From: Nymphaea colorata | Lineage: Eukaryota; Streptophyta; Magnoliopsida; Nymphaeales; Nymphaeaceae | DNA: 64,000 nucleotides | Direction: 5' to 3' | Assembly: GCF_008831285.2 (NCBI RefSeq) | Contig: NC_045144.1 | Span: 2,110,001-2,174,000, forward strand | Shown here: in pieces, positions 10,062-22,939 of the stretch | How positions within the stretch are numbered: position 1 is the stretch's first letter | Layout: every line of letters starts with the position of its first letter | Notes under the pieces: model-generated | What the model was told of the DNA's origin: nothing | The model's input: the letters and a program-made list of their open reading frames with translations, nothing else | The model's database searches: none | Translations under genes and position numbers: made by a program

Positions 10062-13000
10062 ATGGAGAAGATCAAGAAGCCGGACCACCAACATCAAGGA
10101 GATGAGCCCTTTCAGTTCCTCATGAAGTACCAGTGGTACCCCTCTAGCCTACTGTCTTACTTTCTTCTCTTTGCCCTTGGCATCACCGTCGGTGTCATTG
10201 CCAGTTTCCATATCAGCAGCTACCTTTCCTCATTCGATCAAATCCCCTCCACTTTTCCTTCCCTTGCGCCTGAAACTAACCGTTCGGTCCTGAGAATCGA
10301 TCACGACGCCGGCCGCCTGAATTCTTCCAGGGCTGCCAGCACCGGCGGATGCAATTGCGCCACCGGTGTCGCTTCGAACCAAGAGCTTGATATGAATTAT
10401 TATTCATTAAGTTCCGTTCCACTCAAGAACAATGACACCCGGAATTCTACCGCCGGCGGTCACGACTCAGACTATAACCGTTCTTTCGATTCTTACGAGT
10501 TCATGGGGGGCGGTGCCTCCGGCATTGAGAAAGAGGAGTTGATTGGGATCGAGGATTGGGTGGAGCCCCGGTCTGCGATGCACAACATGACGGACGACGA
10601 ACTGCTGTGGAGGGCGTCTTTGGTTCCTAAGGTTGGAGGGTACCCGTATAAGAGAGTCCCCAAGGTAGCGTTTCTGTTCTTGACAAGGGGACCTCTGCCA
10701 TTGGCGCCCCTGTGGGAGAGGTTCTTCAAAGGACACGAGGGCAAGTTCTCCATTTACGTTCACACCCACCCTTCCTACAACGAGACAGTTGCAGAAGAAT
10801 CGGTCTTCCATGGCAGGCGCATACCCAGCAAGGTACGCTCGCTGTCCAACACCTACAACTTAATTTTTCTTCCTTTTAAATGAATAACTGCTTTAATTAC
10901 TAAAGAAAAATCACGGAATTAATTTGTTTTCCTTTATTAATATTGATGTGCATCATAATTTTCTTTTAATTTGACGACTTCATGTTATTACAAGAACATT
11001 TGTTCACAATTTTTTTTTTTTTTGTTGTGTTCCCTTGAAATTTTTGTTATGACCTTCCAATCAGTCATCAATTAAATATATTAATTTAACATACAGCAGA
11101 CCATGAAGTGTATGTTAGGAAATTTCATTGGGCAAATACTATTTGGTGTTCAGGAATGAGGAAAACTATCCAGCTATGTAGGACTTAGATTGCCTATAAT
11201 TGATTAAATCCAGTGTTTGTTACATAGAAAATGGGTAACAAAAGAATACACCGAATATATATTTTAGGAGCACACGCCAAGATCAGAAAAATGGAACGCA
11301 CTCCAGTAACATTTATTTTGTATTTTATTTAATTAATCTAAATCATAAGTTGCATCTGTCTTGATCACTTCATATTAATTGAGTTTGACATTTACTATAA
11401 CAATACATCCTCTTTGAGAGTTAAAAAATCAATATTGGCCATATTGCCCAATATTCTGCGCATAAGAGATTCACTCTTTTTTCTTAATGCATAAATTATG
11501 TTCGCTTTATATTGCTTTCGATAGAATACTACAAGTAATCAGATTCCTATTTATTATGTGATGATAAACTCATTATAATCTCGTATTTTTCTATTCACCG
11601 AATTAGACTAATTAATATAGATCAGGAGTTCCAATCAGCGTTGTAAAAACCGCTAAGTGTTGATTGCGGATAGCCAAAAAGACATTAAAAGAATCATTTT
11701 CGGAAAAATCAGGGATTAGAAGAAAGATTATAAAATGAGTGAAAGCGGACGTTGAGATGGGTTTGTCATTAATGACAGTGCTGTGCATGAAAAGGATGGT
11801 TGCGTGCACGGGGGGAGATGAACTGAAAAGAATAATTGGCGAAATTAAACCTTCTTTATGATTAGACAGCCATCTGATTTGTGCGATCCAACGTCCATAA
11901 AAGCAAGTCCACGTTCAGAGAAGGCCGCGAGCACGTTGCCCATGTCATCGTAAAATTAAGATCGAACGTCCTTTAATTTGAGTGGCGGAGTTAGGAGTTT
12001 TTTGGTTGAAAGAGACAAAGTAATTGTATCAAAATCTGACATGGGCATTGAAAGTTGCTAAACCCAAGTCCAAGCTCAGTGTCAATGAGCTTTTTGAATG
12101 CCTGGTGCGTGTGGGCAATGGCCTGCACCGGTTCTCACGTAGCTCCGCTACTACTTAATCCATACTACCAATATAATCATTCTTCATATGCAACGTCAAT
12201 AATTTTTTACTCTAGCAATCATACTTTTTAACTTGGGTAGATATTTTACTGATTAAGTGATTATGTATAGTTTTCCAATGGGTAGCAAAAACACACTTGT
12301 GTTTGAGTGCTTTACGTTAAGCCCCTTGAACTAGCTAGACACGCAAACAAAAGGCGCTTAAATTTAAGCCAACTAATTTTTTAAGCTTCATTCAAGTTTT
12401 TGGTTGTATCAGTAGCAGTCGTTGTCCGTTATGATCTAAAACAGCTTTCAACCGAACCGACGCCTATTTTGAATGAAAAAGTAAAAAGGAAGATTATCAA
12501 TGAGACAGTGAGCCGGCAAAGGGGCCCTCTCCCCTTCTTCAAAAAAAATTTTACATGTAAATTTTACTTAATTGTTGTATATAAAAATTCTGAAAAATGA
12601 TATTTTGACTCTTATCAAAATTTAAAAACTTTAATTTAGTTCTCATGAAAAATTTCTCTCTCTCCATCTTTCTTCTTTTTCTTTAGGTCTTGCTGATGTT
12701 ATTTTTTTAATTACAATTGTTATTTTTTTAATAATATAAATATAAGGAGCTTTGGAGATTCCTGTCGAACTTCTAATTGCTGGTAAACAAGGTATTTGTG
12801 ATGTAAATTTGAGAAGTAATTAGACGCAGTGGGGGGTTGAGGTTGACGACATGGATGGCATTAGTGATCCTTTGTTTCTATTCGCCGTTCCATTTCTGGC
12901 TTTCGAAAACATATATCAGATCACTTCCTTTTCTGGTGCCCCCACTGGTTGATTATAAAGTAACTTATTCAAGGAATTAATTGTCTTTGCTTTCAAGGCA

Positions 13001-14474
13001 AGAAAGTCCACCAAAGTGAGCTTGAATATTCTCAACTTGCTACTAGAAGCATCCAACCTAACTGCTCGGCTTCCTCCATAGCTGAATAGGCGCCTTATAT
13101 ATATATATATATATAATCAGAGTGTTACGTCAGGAATGAAAATTAAACCCTTTAAATGATTCCCAAGAGATATTTTAAAACGTATGCATTCTCAGCCACA
13201 TGACTTGTACCAAATAATTGCATCAAAGATGAAGTCTCCCTTCAGTCTCCGAACTGTCCCACATGCAGGCTTGGCCGGAAAGGAAATTAATTGCCGTGTC
13301 GAGGTGAGCATGAGGCAAGAAAGGGACCGATATATGGCCGAATCTAGAACTAAAGTTATGTGGGCACCGAGTCGTCTTCCTTGCTGGCTTCTAAAGCCAA
13401 TGTACAAGAGTTTCCAAAGGGTAAGTTCATATACAATTCCGGTCCCATCCAGACCTAACATAAAGATGGGTGCGTTTGCTTTTTTCCTTTCGCCTTTGAG
13501 CTTGCAGCCAAAATCTTGGCTGCCATAATCCCATTTATCTGTCCTTTTCTTCTGCAACCTGACCTCTTTTCTCTTTGTAATCAAAGAGGGGAAAAAAATA
13601 CAACGCCGATATATATATATATATATACATAGCTTTAAGAAGATTGTTCATTTTTCTATAAGGAATTAAGCCCGGAGCCGGAGAAAAGCTTTTGCGCTGC
13701 ATTTTTCACTGCTCGATCGCGATGAAGTACAAAACCAAGCTTTTATCCTTTTTAACGGCTCTGAAAGGCAACATGGGATTTATTCTTTCAGTTCAGAAAG
13801 CCATTAACGGGATGTTGGAGTACTTCACAAGAACAGCCTTTCTATTTTTTACTGATTTTTGGAGTTTGTCAGTTGTTGAATCATTATAATATAGTTTCTT
13901 GAACTACTTTACAATAAACCTTTTCTCATTTTCTTATTCATGTTGGTTTCTTTACAATAAACCTTTTCTTATTTTCAGAGAATACCTCGTCCCTTAAACC
14001 ATACTAAATATCAATAACTCTCAATACCATAAGATAGAGGTGTCCCTAGGAATGAAACAAGAGACATGCTCATTATATGAGATTGAGTTGCCTGCATAGG
14101 TGTGCGCACAGAGGGGTGTGCATGCATAAGTATACACAAAAAAACATGAAAAAGAAAAAAGAAAGAAAGAAAGGGGGTTGGGGTATTTTTGATTTTTTTT
14201 ATAAAGAAATGTTCATTGTAGACTTTTTAACTTTTTATAACCCCTTTGTCTTTCTGATGTATTTGTTTTTTTACTTTAAACAGGAATATTTTAGTAATTG
14301 CACATTTCTGTGCATAATTTTCCATGCACTTGGCGTGCATATAAGCCATTTCACCACTACATACCACCTAGCCCGATTAATACCATCATTTAGCAGAGAG
14401 AATGAGAGAGGGCACTTAATTTGGTTGTCTTTAAATCTTGGGGGCCACTAAATGTTGCAAATGAAGCAAAGTTG

Positions 14475-14559
<85 letters not shown>

Positions 14560-15285
14560 TAGAGCAGTGCTAAATATATATGTTCAAATGCTTGACTACC
14601 ATCTATGAAAGAATTGCTGAAGATCAAGTCTCAATTTGATTTAAACAGGAGTGTGGCTGGGGATCGATCAGCCTACTCGAAGCGGAGCGCCGGCTTCTCG
14701 CAAACGCGCTTCTAGACTTCTCCAATGAACGTTTTGTGCTGCTGTCGGAGGCTTGCATTCCTCTCTTCCCATTCGCAACCATCTACGATTACCTCATCAA
14801 CTCGAGGCACTCCTTCGTCAATGTCGTCGACGAACCAGGTCCCTGTGGCCGTGGCCGCTATTCCAACCTCATGCGCACGGCCATCAAGCCCCAAGAGTGG
14901 AGAAAGGGGTCACAGTGGTTTGAGATGGACCGGAAACTCGCCCTGGAGGTGGTTTCCGATCAGAAGTTCTTCCCGGTGTTCAAAAAGTATTGCAGACATT
15001 CATGTTATCCCGACGAGCATTATATCCCGACGCTTGTGAACGTAAAGTTCGGGAGGTGGAGCGCGAACAGGAGCGTGACATGGGTGGACTGGTCCAAGGG
15101 TGGAGCTCACCCGGCTCGGTTTTACAGGTGGGACGTAACCATGGACGTGCTGAGAAAAATGAGGGATGGCAGTCGATGCATGTACAATGGAAATGAGACA
15201 TCGGTCTGCAACTTGTTCGCTAGAAAGATGCTACCTAATTCTTTGGTCAGACTACTAAATTTTGGACCTAAGGTTCTAGGATTTT

Positions 15286-15287
<2 letters not shown>
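10062..15287 (+). CDS. GT14 family glycosyltransferase, BC10-like; join(10062..10832,14649..15287)
   Basis: Encodes a predicted 469-residue type II Golgi membrane protein of the plant core-2/I-branching (GT14, DUF266) family. Rice BC10 of this family affects cell-wall polymers; exact donor and acceptor are not known from sequence. Exon 1 (257 codons) has a short basic N-terminus, one membrane span (about residues 27-50), a Ser/Asn-rich stem, and the catalytic domain start [18 protein letters not shown] (about 201). It ends AAG|GTACGC in phase 0. Exon 2 after TTAAACAG gives [46 protein letters not shown] and [13 protein letters not shown], and ends PKVLGF-stop, a normal family C-terminus. ATG 10062 (MEKIKK) fits the family better than the upstream in-frame 9843 codon. 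No stops or frameshifts; probably functional. Confidence 0.9.
11980..12155. mobile_element. Short MITE related to the 1226 element (in intron)
   Basis: Begins AGTGGCGGAGTTAGGAG and ends CGTAGCTCCGCTACTA, imperfect inverted repeats matching the termini of the 1226-1822 hAT-type MITE. About 175 bp. Flanks CTTTAATT and CTTAATCC are similar but not a perfect 8-bp duplication, so the boundaries are approximate. Confidence 0.5.
14477..14555. repeat. (AT)n microsatellite in GT14 intron
   Basis: About 79 bases of uninterrupted TA dinucleotides shortly before the exon 2 acceptor. Likely length-polymorphic. Confidence 0.95.

Positions 15288-15314
<27 letters not shown>
15286..15314. repeat. (GA)n tract at the GT14 stop codon
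   Basis: The stop codon TAG is followed directly by GAGAGA repeats forming the start of the 3' UTR. Confidence 0.9.
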
Positions 15315-15316
<2 letters not shown>

Positions 15317-16110
15317 ATTTATTTTTTAATTTTCTTGTAATAAGTCATGTAGATAGTGAATCACCCTCGAATAAGTTGTGTAGATAGTGAATTACCCTCA
15401 ACAAGTGTGCAAACAGATCATGTGACTCAAGCTCATGATAATAAGATTCAGGAGCTATTCGTTGTTGTATTGGTCAACTCTATATATATATAGCCATAAG
15501 GGGGTTATGTATGGTGCATGAAATTTTTGTGCACCAATATAAGTAATGATGAAAATGCCTATGATTAATAAAAAACCTTTTGTAAGGACAGAAAAGAAAA
15601 CTAAAAAAGACATTTCTTTTTAAATAATTTCCAAAATATCCAGCCCCTACCCTGTTTTCTTTTTGCGTGGTGCACGCAACTCACTCTCCACACCTATAGG
15701 CACACACACACACACACAAACATATACAGACACAAACAAGAGAGAGAGGCATAATATCAACTTCTCTTTTTAATTTCAAACCAAAGGGTTCTTATGTACA
15801 CTGTCTATTTTTTATAATCATTTTTGTAAATATTGGAAACAATTTATTAGAATATAAATCACAAAGAAAGAACATAACACGTAATTCCATTCTTGTTAGA
15901 TATTACAATTGCGTCATCATGGGAACCTGCAATATAGATGCTAAGAGCATGCACCGGTCGGTTGTTATAATTTTTTGTAGATTCAGAAACAAATTCGATG
16001 ACAACGTTGATATACATACCTACACATAAACCACAAGATAGTAAGTAAGGATTTTGGTTACTTGTGTTTGTGCAGTATGTATGGTTTCCTTGGATTTGCA
16101 ATTTACCTCT
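15315..16110. other. GT14 3' flank, no further gene seen
   Basis: AT-rich sequence with an AATAAG near 15339, a duplicated AAGT.GTGTAGATAGTGAAT phrase, a short (CA) tract near 15702 and no credible coding frame. The exact polyadenylation site cannot be placed. Confidence 0.45.
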
Positions 16111-16928
16111 TTCCATGTGCTTGAAGCCAGCGGATCAATTCAAGATGCTAAGCACCAGCAGACATTGTCAGCATCCATGAGAACAAGTGAGAATGTGTTC
16201 TCTATATTGTTGGGCTTCAAATAACAGCTATCACTGACAACAACTTCATGGACTATAAAAGAAGAAAGTACTTTAAAGCCTCTTTTTCTGATTTAGAGAA
16301 ATGACAATAGACAATCAAATACCAAACCAGAAAGAATCTCTAACATAGAAAATAACATATTGATGAGGCATCTTCCTTCGTAGTCCAAATTCAAGGCATT
16401 AAATCAGCATCATGGCTAAACAGTGTTGAAAACCTGAAAATAAACACCTAATAATTAGATCATGCCTACGTATAGATGGAAAATATGTAGACATTAGCAT
16501 GTCAATAACCAGGTAATTAACAGAAATCATCATGCAAGACTGCTACAAACTGAAAATCTGACGAGGGATTAGCTAGCACATGAATAGAAGCCCACCTGGA
16601 CATAACAGGCACCATTCAAAGAGCACATCAAATTTAAGATAGAAAATAAATGCTGTAAATGCTCAATCACCATGCAGATTACACTAAAAAACACGAGTTT
16701 ATTTCCATATCCATAGTAGAGAAATTAATTAGCTATAACCAAATTGAACGGTGGGCACAATGAGGTACTTACATGCTTGAGAGAGTCAATGGGGTAGTTC
16801 GGCAGTAGAGATATTCTGTGAGTGTCTGGCCATGAATCTACTTCAAAATTAGAGCAGGTTCATGGAACAGTAGTTTTAGTATCCAATCAACCTACCTAAT
16901 CTTTGGAGTAGATTTATGAGATACTCAC

Positions 16929-17464
16929 AAAGTGTCTCTGATGCCAAAAAATCCCGTATAGAACATTAGCCAAGATTAGGAATGCGGCGTTTGAAACTAT
17001 GGTAAATGTGGTGATTGTTTGAGTGGAAAAGTAGCTAATTCTCCCAAAGTCAATAAGATTTCTAAGCTTTTTCTCAGTGGTTACTTGATCTATGTCAAAG
17101 CCAAAAAGGGCACAAGAAAGCCCACCTGAAACCTCAAAAAGAGACTCCATAGGTTCTTACAGTGCCATACTAAGTTGCTTCTATAAGGTTTCAAAGTAGC
17201 TTCTTTAACAACCAGACGCTTAGAAAGAAAAAGTCAGCATACAAGAAAAAAGTAGAGAAGAAGAGTATGGTATAAAAAATAACTAAATAAAAAAATGCAA
17301 CAGTAGCATTGAATGCTACACATGCAGACCAGCACACCTCATGCTGAGCAGTAAGTTCAACTAACTTTGCAGTGTGGACCAAAGAGATATGCCCATCAAA
17401 TTCTCTCTTGCCTTCTTCCTTCTGACGTTAAAAGGATCCCAATTGGCAAGCTTAACAGATGCAT
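16929..17464 (-). CDS. Candidate exons of an unidentified membrane protein; complement(join(16929..17125,17366..17464))
   Basis: Two stretches on the minus strand have matching splice signals and reading phase. The upstream one (17464-17366, acceptor ATATCAG, donor GTTAGTT) reads KLANWDPFNVRRKK and MGISLWSTLQ. It ends with one base that completes a Ser codon with the next exon (17125-16929, acceptor GAGGTTTCAG, donor GTGAGT), which reads SCALFGFDIDQV, LIDFGRISYFSTQ and a hydrophobic segment TIVSNAAFLILANVLYGIF. Further possible short exons follow toward 16230 (for example SWPDTHRISLLPNYPIDS near 16800 before a GTAAGT), but their phases do not all fit. I do not recognise the family. It may be a real gene, part of a larger one, or a relic. 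Confidence 0.3.
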
Positions 17465-17470
17465 CTGATA

Positions 17471-20400
17471 TCATTACAAGGAATTAGCAATAGATATTGA
17501 TTTTTTGTACAAGTATCCACATACACATGGGATAATACTAAGTCATACGAGTATGACCATCTTATGTAGCTGAAAGGCAAAGCTTTGCAAAGAAAATATG
17601 TTGAGAATACAATTGAGATCATGTTTTTTAAACATCGAAAAGAACTTTGTTTATAAGCATTGAAAATTGTTATTTTTTTAAGTACCTAGCAAGCATGCCA
17701 GATATGATAAAATAATGTCAAGATTAAGCTATAGATATAAACTGAGAAAAGAAGATCATGATTATGTTGGTCACAAGATTCCAATTAGAAAGAATCAATT
17801 TTCAGTGATGCAAGCAAAAGAGAATGTTTTTCCACCTCTTGATTGTGATCGCCACGTGAAGCCACAACAAGATCCCATATACTAAAGGTGGCTCATTAAA
17901 GATTTTACATGTTCAAAATTAACCTTTTGGTTGCCCTAACACTAGCTATTAAATGAAAGTTAGGTACTGTTTACATGCAAAATTTTTATCTTGCATATAA
18001 ACTGGTGATTGGGAAATACATGTAACTTGCCTATAAACAATTACATGGGATAAACTCAAAAGACAGGTCTCAACTTGTTGGTATGAGGTCTGCTCTTTCT
18101 TGGAGCATTTACAAGGGTAATCAGACAAAAGACTAGACTATATTAACATAATGTTGAGGTATTGACTGTCCTCCAGTTCCTATATGCATAAATATACCAT
18201 AATTTTGGAAAAGAAATCCTTTTGAATATCTACATGGCAGATATTTAGGGTTTTGGATACAACAACTCAAAAAATATTGTTCAATCATGTATTCATCCAA
18301 AGTCCATGCAAACGTAATCATATGCAAGTATGATGCATGCAACTAAGTCACATGTGATCAAAGTCTAGTCTCTAGGGTTTTAAGATTTTATGTTAGAGAT
18401 TTAGGACGTGACCCTAGAAACTCAATATAAATCAAAATTCAATCTTAGTTCAATCATAGATCAACTATCCAAGATTATGATCCAATAATTTCATTCCATG
18501 TTCACGACAGTTTAAAAATCTCATGATCTAGTGCTAGTGCAAATCTAGATCCATGCTCAAAGACCATGTTCAAATTAAAATATTATGACAAAGCCCTATG
18601 GCCATTTAAGGTTTATATTATCACAATATAAATCTAAGATCCAAATTTGAAATTTGGTGTCATCCAAAATCCTAAGATCCAAATTCGAGTGGTCTACCAG
18701 ATCCAAAGTCCTAAGATTATAATACATACTCCAGAGCTCAAGGTTAATCATCATTGAGGATCAGTCATAAGCTAGGCTTTGAGATCCAACCTCATTGATG
18801 TCCAATATCCAAATTCCTTATATATGAGAATAGCACGGTTCAAGAATTTAACCTTGGGTCAGCTAAGTTTGGGTTGACCTAAAATTGAGATGAGATAGGA
18901 CTTGGGGATTGATGTAGAGAGCTTTAATGTCAGGTCTCTTTAGACACTAAAGTTAAGGTTCATTTGGGCTTCGGAGGTTTGACCTAGGGTTTGAGGGCAT
19001 GCTCAGTTGACCATGTCGAAGACTGGTATTGAATATGCCTTAAAAGACTCACACATGGGACAATCTATGTTTAGACCTTGGTCACATATAGCCTAGGGTA
19101 TTCAAAAACATGTTTAAGGAAAGGAATTGTTTGAAATTTATTTTAAACCTATAAGTTATAAAGTGTACTAATGTAAAGGTTAAGTCAAATTAGGGTTTTC
19201 ACATACTTAGACTATTGTAACAAGGCATGGTACTAGTCCATCTAACTCAGATTCTACACAAACTATAGTGTGTGGTAGATGTGTAGTTCATAGTTCTCAT
19301 TTAAAACCAAGTGTCGATACATCATTAGATATAAACATTATAAAGAAGAGGACTATATATATGCTTCATGCAAAAAACAATGTAAAATTGAAATTAAAGA
19401 GCTAAAATGGAAAACAAAAAAAGAAGTAGGAGGCATACTTGACCTTTATGTTCTGTCCTAAAGACAACAAAATTAAATTTGTCCATGAAAGCAAGAAATA
19501 ATCTATTCTACTATATGCATGCTATTAAGAAAGGAAAGTAAATATAGCAGCAAATTAAAAAGAAAAGAGAAGAAATTACCTGACTTGTAGACTTGACCTA
19601 GACCTAGACCATGACTCCAAGTTGACTCACCTGAGCCTCGGCTGGAAAACTTGATCGACCACTATTGTAATAAACCAAGCCCCTCATTTAAACTCTTAGA
19701 GTCTTTATTAATTTTTTTCACCTAATCACAACTTTATGAGTACTGAAATAGTATTTTAACTAAACCCTTGCACTCTACAAGCAATCTAAGAATCATGGTG
19801 TCAAGGGGGTCGAATTCCTTCTTTTATAGTCATCCTTGGAAAAAAAACTTCTCTGCTCTGAACAATACATGACTAAGTTTCGCATTGAAAACCATGCTTT
19901 TCATTAATCAAGTACTAAATATTAAACTTTATTATATAATATGTATAAATCATGCATTACACAAAATTTTCTTCATTCTATGCTTGATTAAGGATGAAGA
20001 CTGATATTGTTAGATGAGGGTTAATTTACATAGAGTGATGAAAAGCTTTACACAGTTGGTCGACCTCAAGTGATTCAGAATCAATAGAATTAAGACCTAC
20101 ATTGGTGTAGAAACCGTACACTATATGACACATGAAACACAAATATTTGGCACAAAAAAATGAAGTGCCCAGGTTCAACATATCTCAACGCTAGACCAAG
20201 AAATGATTATGTGATCTAGAGCATGAACAAGATCTAGGGAAAGTTCTAAAAAACATATCTTGGGCATGACATTCTGCATATGCCGAGTTTAGAGACCTGA
20301 ATTTGAAAATATACATATCATAGATTTGGAAATTCGATAAGAGATTTTTTATTTGAATTTTTGAAATGGCATACCGTAACTAGGCTCAGTTAAGCTTCAA

Positions 20401-21329
20401 CCCACTGAATTTAGTTCATGAAGACCTTGGTTGGGTCAAGTTCTTAATTTTGCCTAGGTTTGACCAGGCATGGGCTTAGCTCCTAAGTTCATCTTTTACC
20501 TAGAGTTTGTATGTGTGGCACTAAACCAAGGTTTATAAAGAGAAAATGCATGCATTGTAAGTTGGATCATTTTACCTCTATGTGAAAACTAGGTTCGTTG
20601 ACCTTGTGGGTAAACTGACCATACCTTGACCTAGGTTAGATCAAGTTCTAAGTGTATGTCTGGTTTTAATTCAAAATTGTCCCATTTTCCATTAAAAATC
20701 ACATTTTTTCCAATTATCTGATATATAATGGTTCTACATTCCAACAACATAAAGGGTATTATGGGTAATCAAGATTTATGTCATGATATCTCCAACTAAA
20801 GTTAGAAATATTTTGATGAAGTGTCTTTGATCTTAGATCAATGATGAAAGTGGAAAATTGATGTCGAATTGATCAAAATTGAGCTCAAATGTAGAGCTGC
20901 TCACTAAGTGTTCTGTTTGGGACTAGACAACCCTTAGTGAATTTGTAGAAATGTGTTTGAGCTCAATATAGGAAGAATGAACAGGAACTGGACTAAGAAT
21001 ACTTAGATCCAACATTGAAAGATATGATTACAATTCAGTACAATTTGACCAGTTTTGGTTGAACTCAATTTACCTAACTTCTAAGGGAAAAGAATTAACG
21101 ACCAAAGAAACTATTCTATCATGCATTTATGGCTTCTAATGGCTATCCAGCCTTATTTTCCATATCGTCTACTTGTATCACCTATCCCTCTTCAGAGCCA
21201 CCTTGTCCTCAAGGTGTAAACTAAGGGAAATACTGCTGTATGTCAACAAAATTCTCTCGGGTGGTTGCATCCTCCTCGCCAATACTTGACTAAATCACCG
21301 TTTAAAAACCAGCCTGCCATCTCTTCTAA
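17471..21329. other. Gene-poor AT-rich stretch
   Basis: Nearly 4 kb with no open frame above 70 codons that resembles a protein. From about 18400 the DNA is rich in recurring words such as AGATCCAAA, GACCTAGG and TTGACCTAG; similar wording recurs around 59.9-62.7 kb. It is probably an old, decayed retrotransposon, but no LTR pair or domain could be identified. Confidence 0.4.
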
Positions 21330-21770
21330 TTTTTCTCTAATTAGTAGAAACTTAAAGGATTAGGGTTCTTTAGCACTCTGGCCTTGGAGGGATGGGTAAT
21401 TGTGCAATGTCCTCATCTCTCTTGAATTCTTTTAGGGGTGATGAAACATTGGCTATGTCCCTACATCTTGAGGTAAATATAACATATGACCAATGGAATT
21501 GATCACTTCTAGTCCTTTGAAGGGACTGCGGTATCTTGGTGAGAGTTCATTTCTCTCTTAGGGATGAACTCCTTTCAAAGCACACAAGTTTTTAAGTAGA
21601 ACTAATCGCCAGCTTTAAAGCTTTGCTTCGGCCTATTTCTATCATAGAGTTGCTTCATTCAGTTCTGAGTTTTCTCTAAGTTCCTTGAAGATGCTAAGAT
21701 TGTGCCTCGACTCCTTAGTTACTGGATCTTCATCTCCTAGACTACACCATTTATTGCTTTTCCTAGTTTT
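21330..21770 (-). pseudogene. Gypsy integrase C-terminal fragment
   Basis: Read on the minus strand, this segment gives relics of the end of a Ty3/gypsy polyprotein. LSPRY..PFK followed by a Tyr-Leu-Pro stretch resembles the module that links integrase to the element's 3' end, preceded by a helical FKELRENSE-like segment and followed by EDKVALK near 21190. Several stops and frameshifts interrupt it. It abuts the first LTR of the plus-strand array, so the array element probably landed in or beside an older gypsy copy in the opposite orientation. Identification is by motif only. Confidence 0.45.
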
Positions 21771-21778
21771 AGTAAATG

Positions 21779-21995
21779 TGTTAGACACCAGATAGGGAAT
21801 CTTAGGTTGGGTCCATTAGACTGACCCATTACATCTATAAATAGGCTCCATAGATCAGAATAGGGGTTTATCGCAGAAGTTATTGGGCATTTCTTTGGGA
21901 GGAGAAACCCTAATCTCGAGACTAGGGCTGAGTGTGTGCATGAAGTTTGAGGTTTATCTCTTGTAAGGGCTCATCAAGGTTAGCAATCGCTAACA
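21779..21995 (+). repeat. Array LTR 1 (complete, 217 bp)
   Basis: Starts TGTTAGACACCAGATAGG and ends AATCGCTAACA, with TG...CA ends. TATAAATA at 21836-21843 is a good core promoter signal. Confidence 0.85.
21836..21843 (+). promoter_or_regulatory. TATA box in array LTR 1
   Basis: TATAAATA, conserved at the same LTR position in LTR 3 (27447-27454) and LTR 4 (29599-29606). It suggests the LTR carried a Pol II promoter; present activity is unknown. Confidence 0.6.
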
Positions 21996-22340
21996 ATGGT
22001 ATTAGAGTCGGCCGTCTTTTTCGCCAAACCAAACCACCACTTCACGCTGTCCACTTGTGAGGATCAAGATCTCACAACTCTTGAATCCTTCTACAAGCAA
22101 TTGGATGAAGAGCACCAAATGATGGACAATTTCATGGAGGCGATGGAAAGGAATATTGGGAAGATCGAGCAGTCTAAAAAATCCACGGACAAGCGATTGG
22201 AAATGATAATGGCCTAGCAAAAGGATTTCAAGGGCCTACTGGAACAATTGCTCAACAGGGTAGACGGTAGCAAGAACGGAATCAAGAATAGCTCAGGGGT
22301 TCTGCGCATGGATAGTCATGCAAACCAAGCAGCAATGACA
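21996..22340 (+). pseudogene. Gag-like N-terminal frame, array unit A
   Basis: Reads FFAKPNHHFTLSTCEDQDL, then an acidic helical segment KQLDEEHQMMDNFMEAM, to an amber stop at 22215-22217. It then continues in frame as QKDFKGLLEQLLNRVDG. This resembles the helical start of plant gypsy gag proteins. The normal gag core that should follow is absent; the frame runs into the foreign segment near DFHRLEFYNTNN (about 22380). The amber codon is followed by CAA and occurs in units A, D and E. Confidence 0.6.
21997..22009 (+). other. Primer-binding site, array unit A
   Basis: TGGTATTAGAGTC one base after LTR 1, a degenerate match to the initiator tRNA-Met complement TGGTATCAGAGCC. Confidence 0.7.
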
Positions 22341-22939
22341 GCATCGGCCCCTCGAGATGAAGAAAAGGCTAAGACAGACTTCCACCGATTGGAGTTTTAC
22401 AACACCAACAACAAGCCCCCTGGTGACGAGCTCATGAAGCAAGAGATTACGAGAAGTACAAAAAGGACCTGTAGGCAAAGGGCCAAAACATCACTGATGT
22501 TGACAAAAATGGCGTGGGCGGTTCATATGGTGTGACAATGAGATCTTCACTAACCAACCTTGTCGATTGATGATGGAGGGTGCAATAGTCGATACTGGTG
22601 AGCACTGCTTAGACGATGGGGCTGTGTTCGCTCAGTCCACCATGGAATACACCCTTGTCGTATCGCCATAATTAAACAAGCAAGTTGCAAAATCCACTAA
22701 TCCTTCACAAGAGGAGTTATTGATAGAGTGCCAAGCTGCTCCAGCCGCATCCTTACGCAAGAATGGAAGGCAAGTAATGCATCCATGGAAACCCCTATGG
22801 GTGAAAGGCAAGAATAGCCAAAGGGAATTTGAGGACTCACGGTCAGTGATGCAAGGAAAAAGGCAGCAAACCATGATTCAAGAAAGAAAGAAGGAGAAGG
22901 AGACAGAAAATGAGACAAATGACTCTGGTACAAGCAATA

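Larger units (their letters stand above)
10833..14648 (+). other. Large intron of the GT14 gene
   Basis: 3,816 bp with donor GTACGC and acceptor TTAAACAG joining two phase-0 exons. It contains a small MITE-like insertion (11980-12155), several short (AT) tracts (near 13092 and 13609) and a long (AT)n tract at 14477-14555, under 100 bases from the acceptor. A minus-strand open frame at 13192-13584 has no recognisable domain. Confidence 0.85.

Noticed and set aside
13192-13584. 130-codon minus-strand frame within the GT14 intron
   Set aside because: No recognised domain, no neighbours in frame, composition like random intron sequence.
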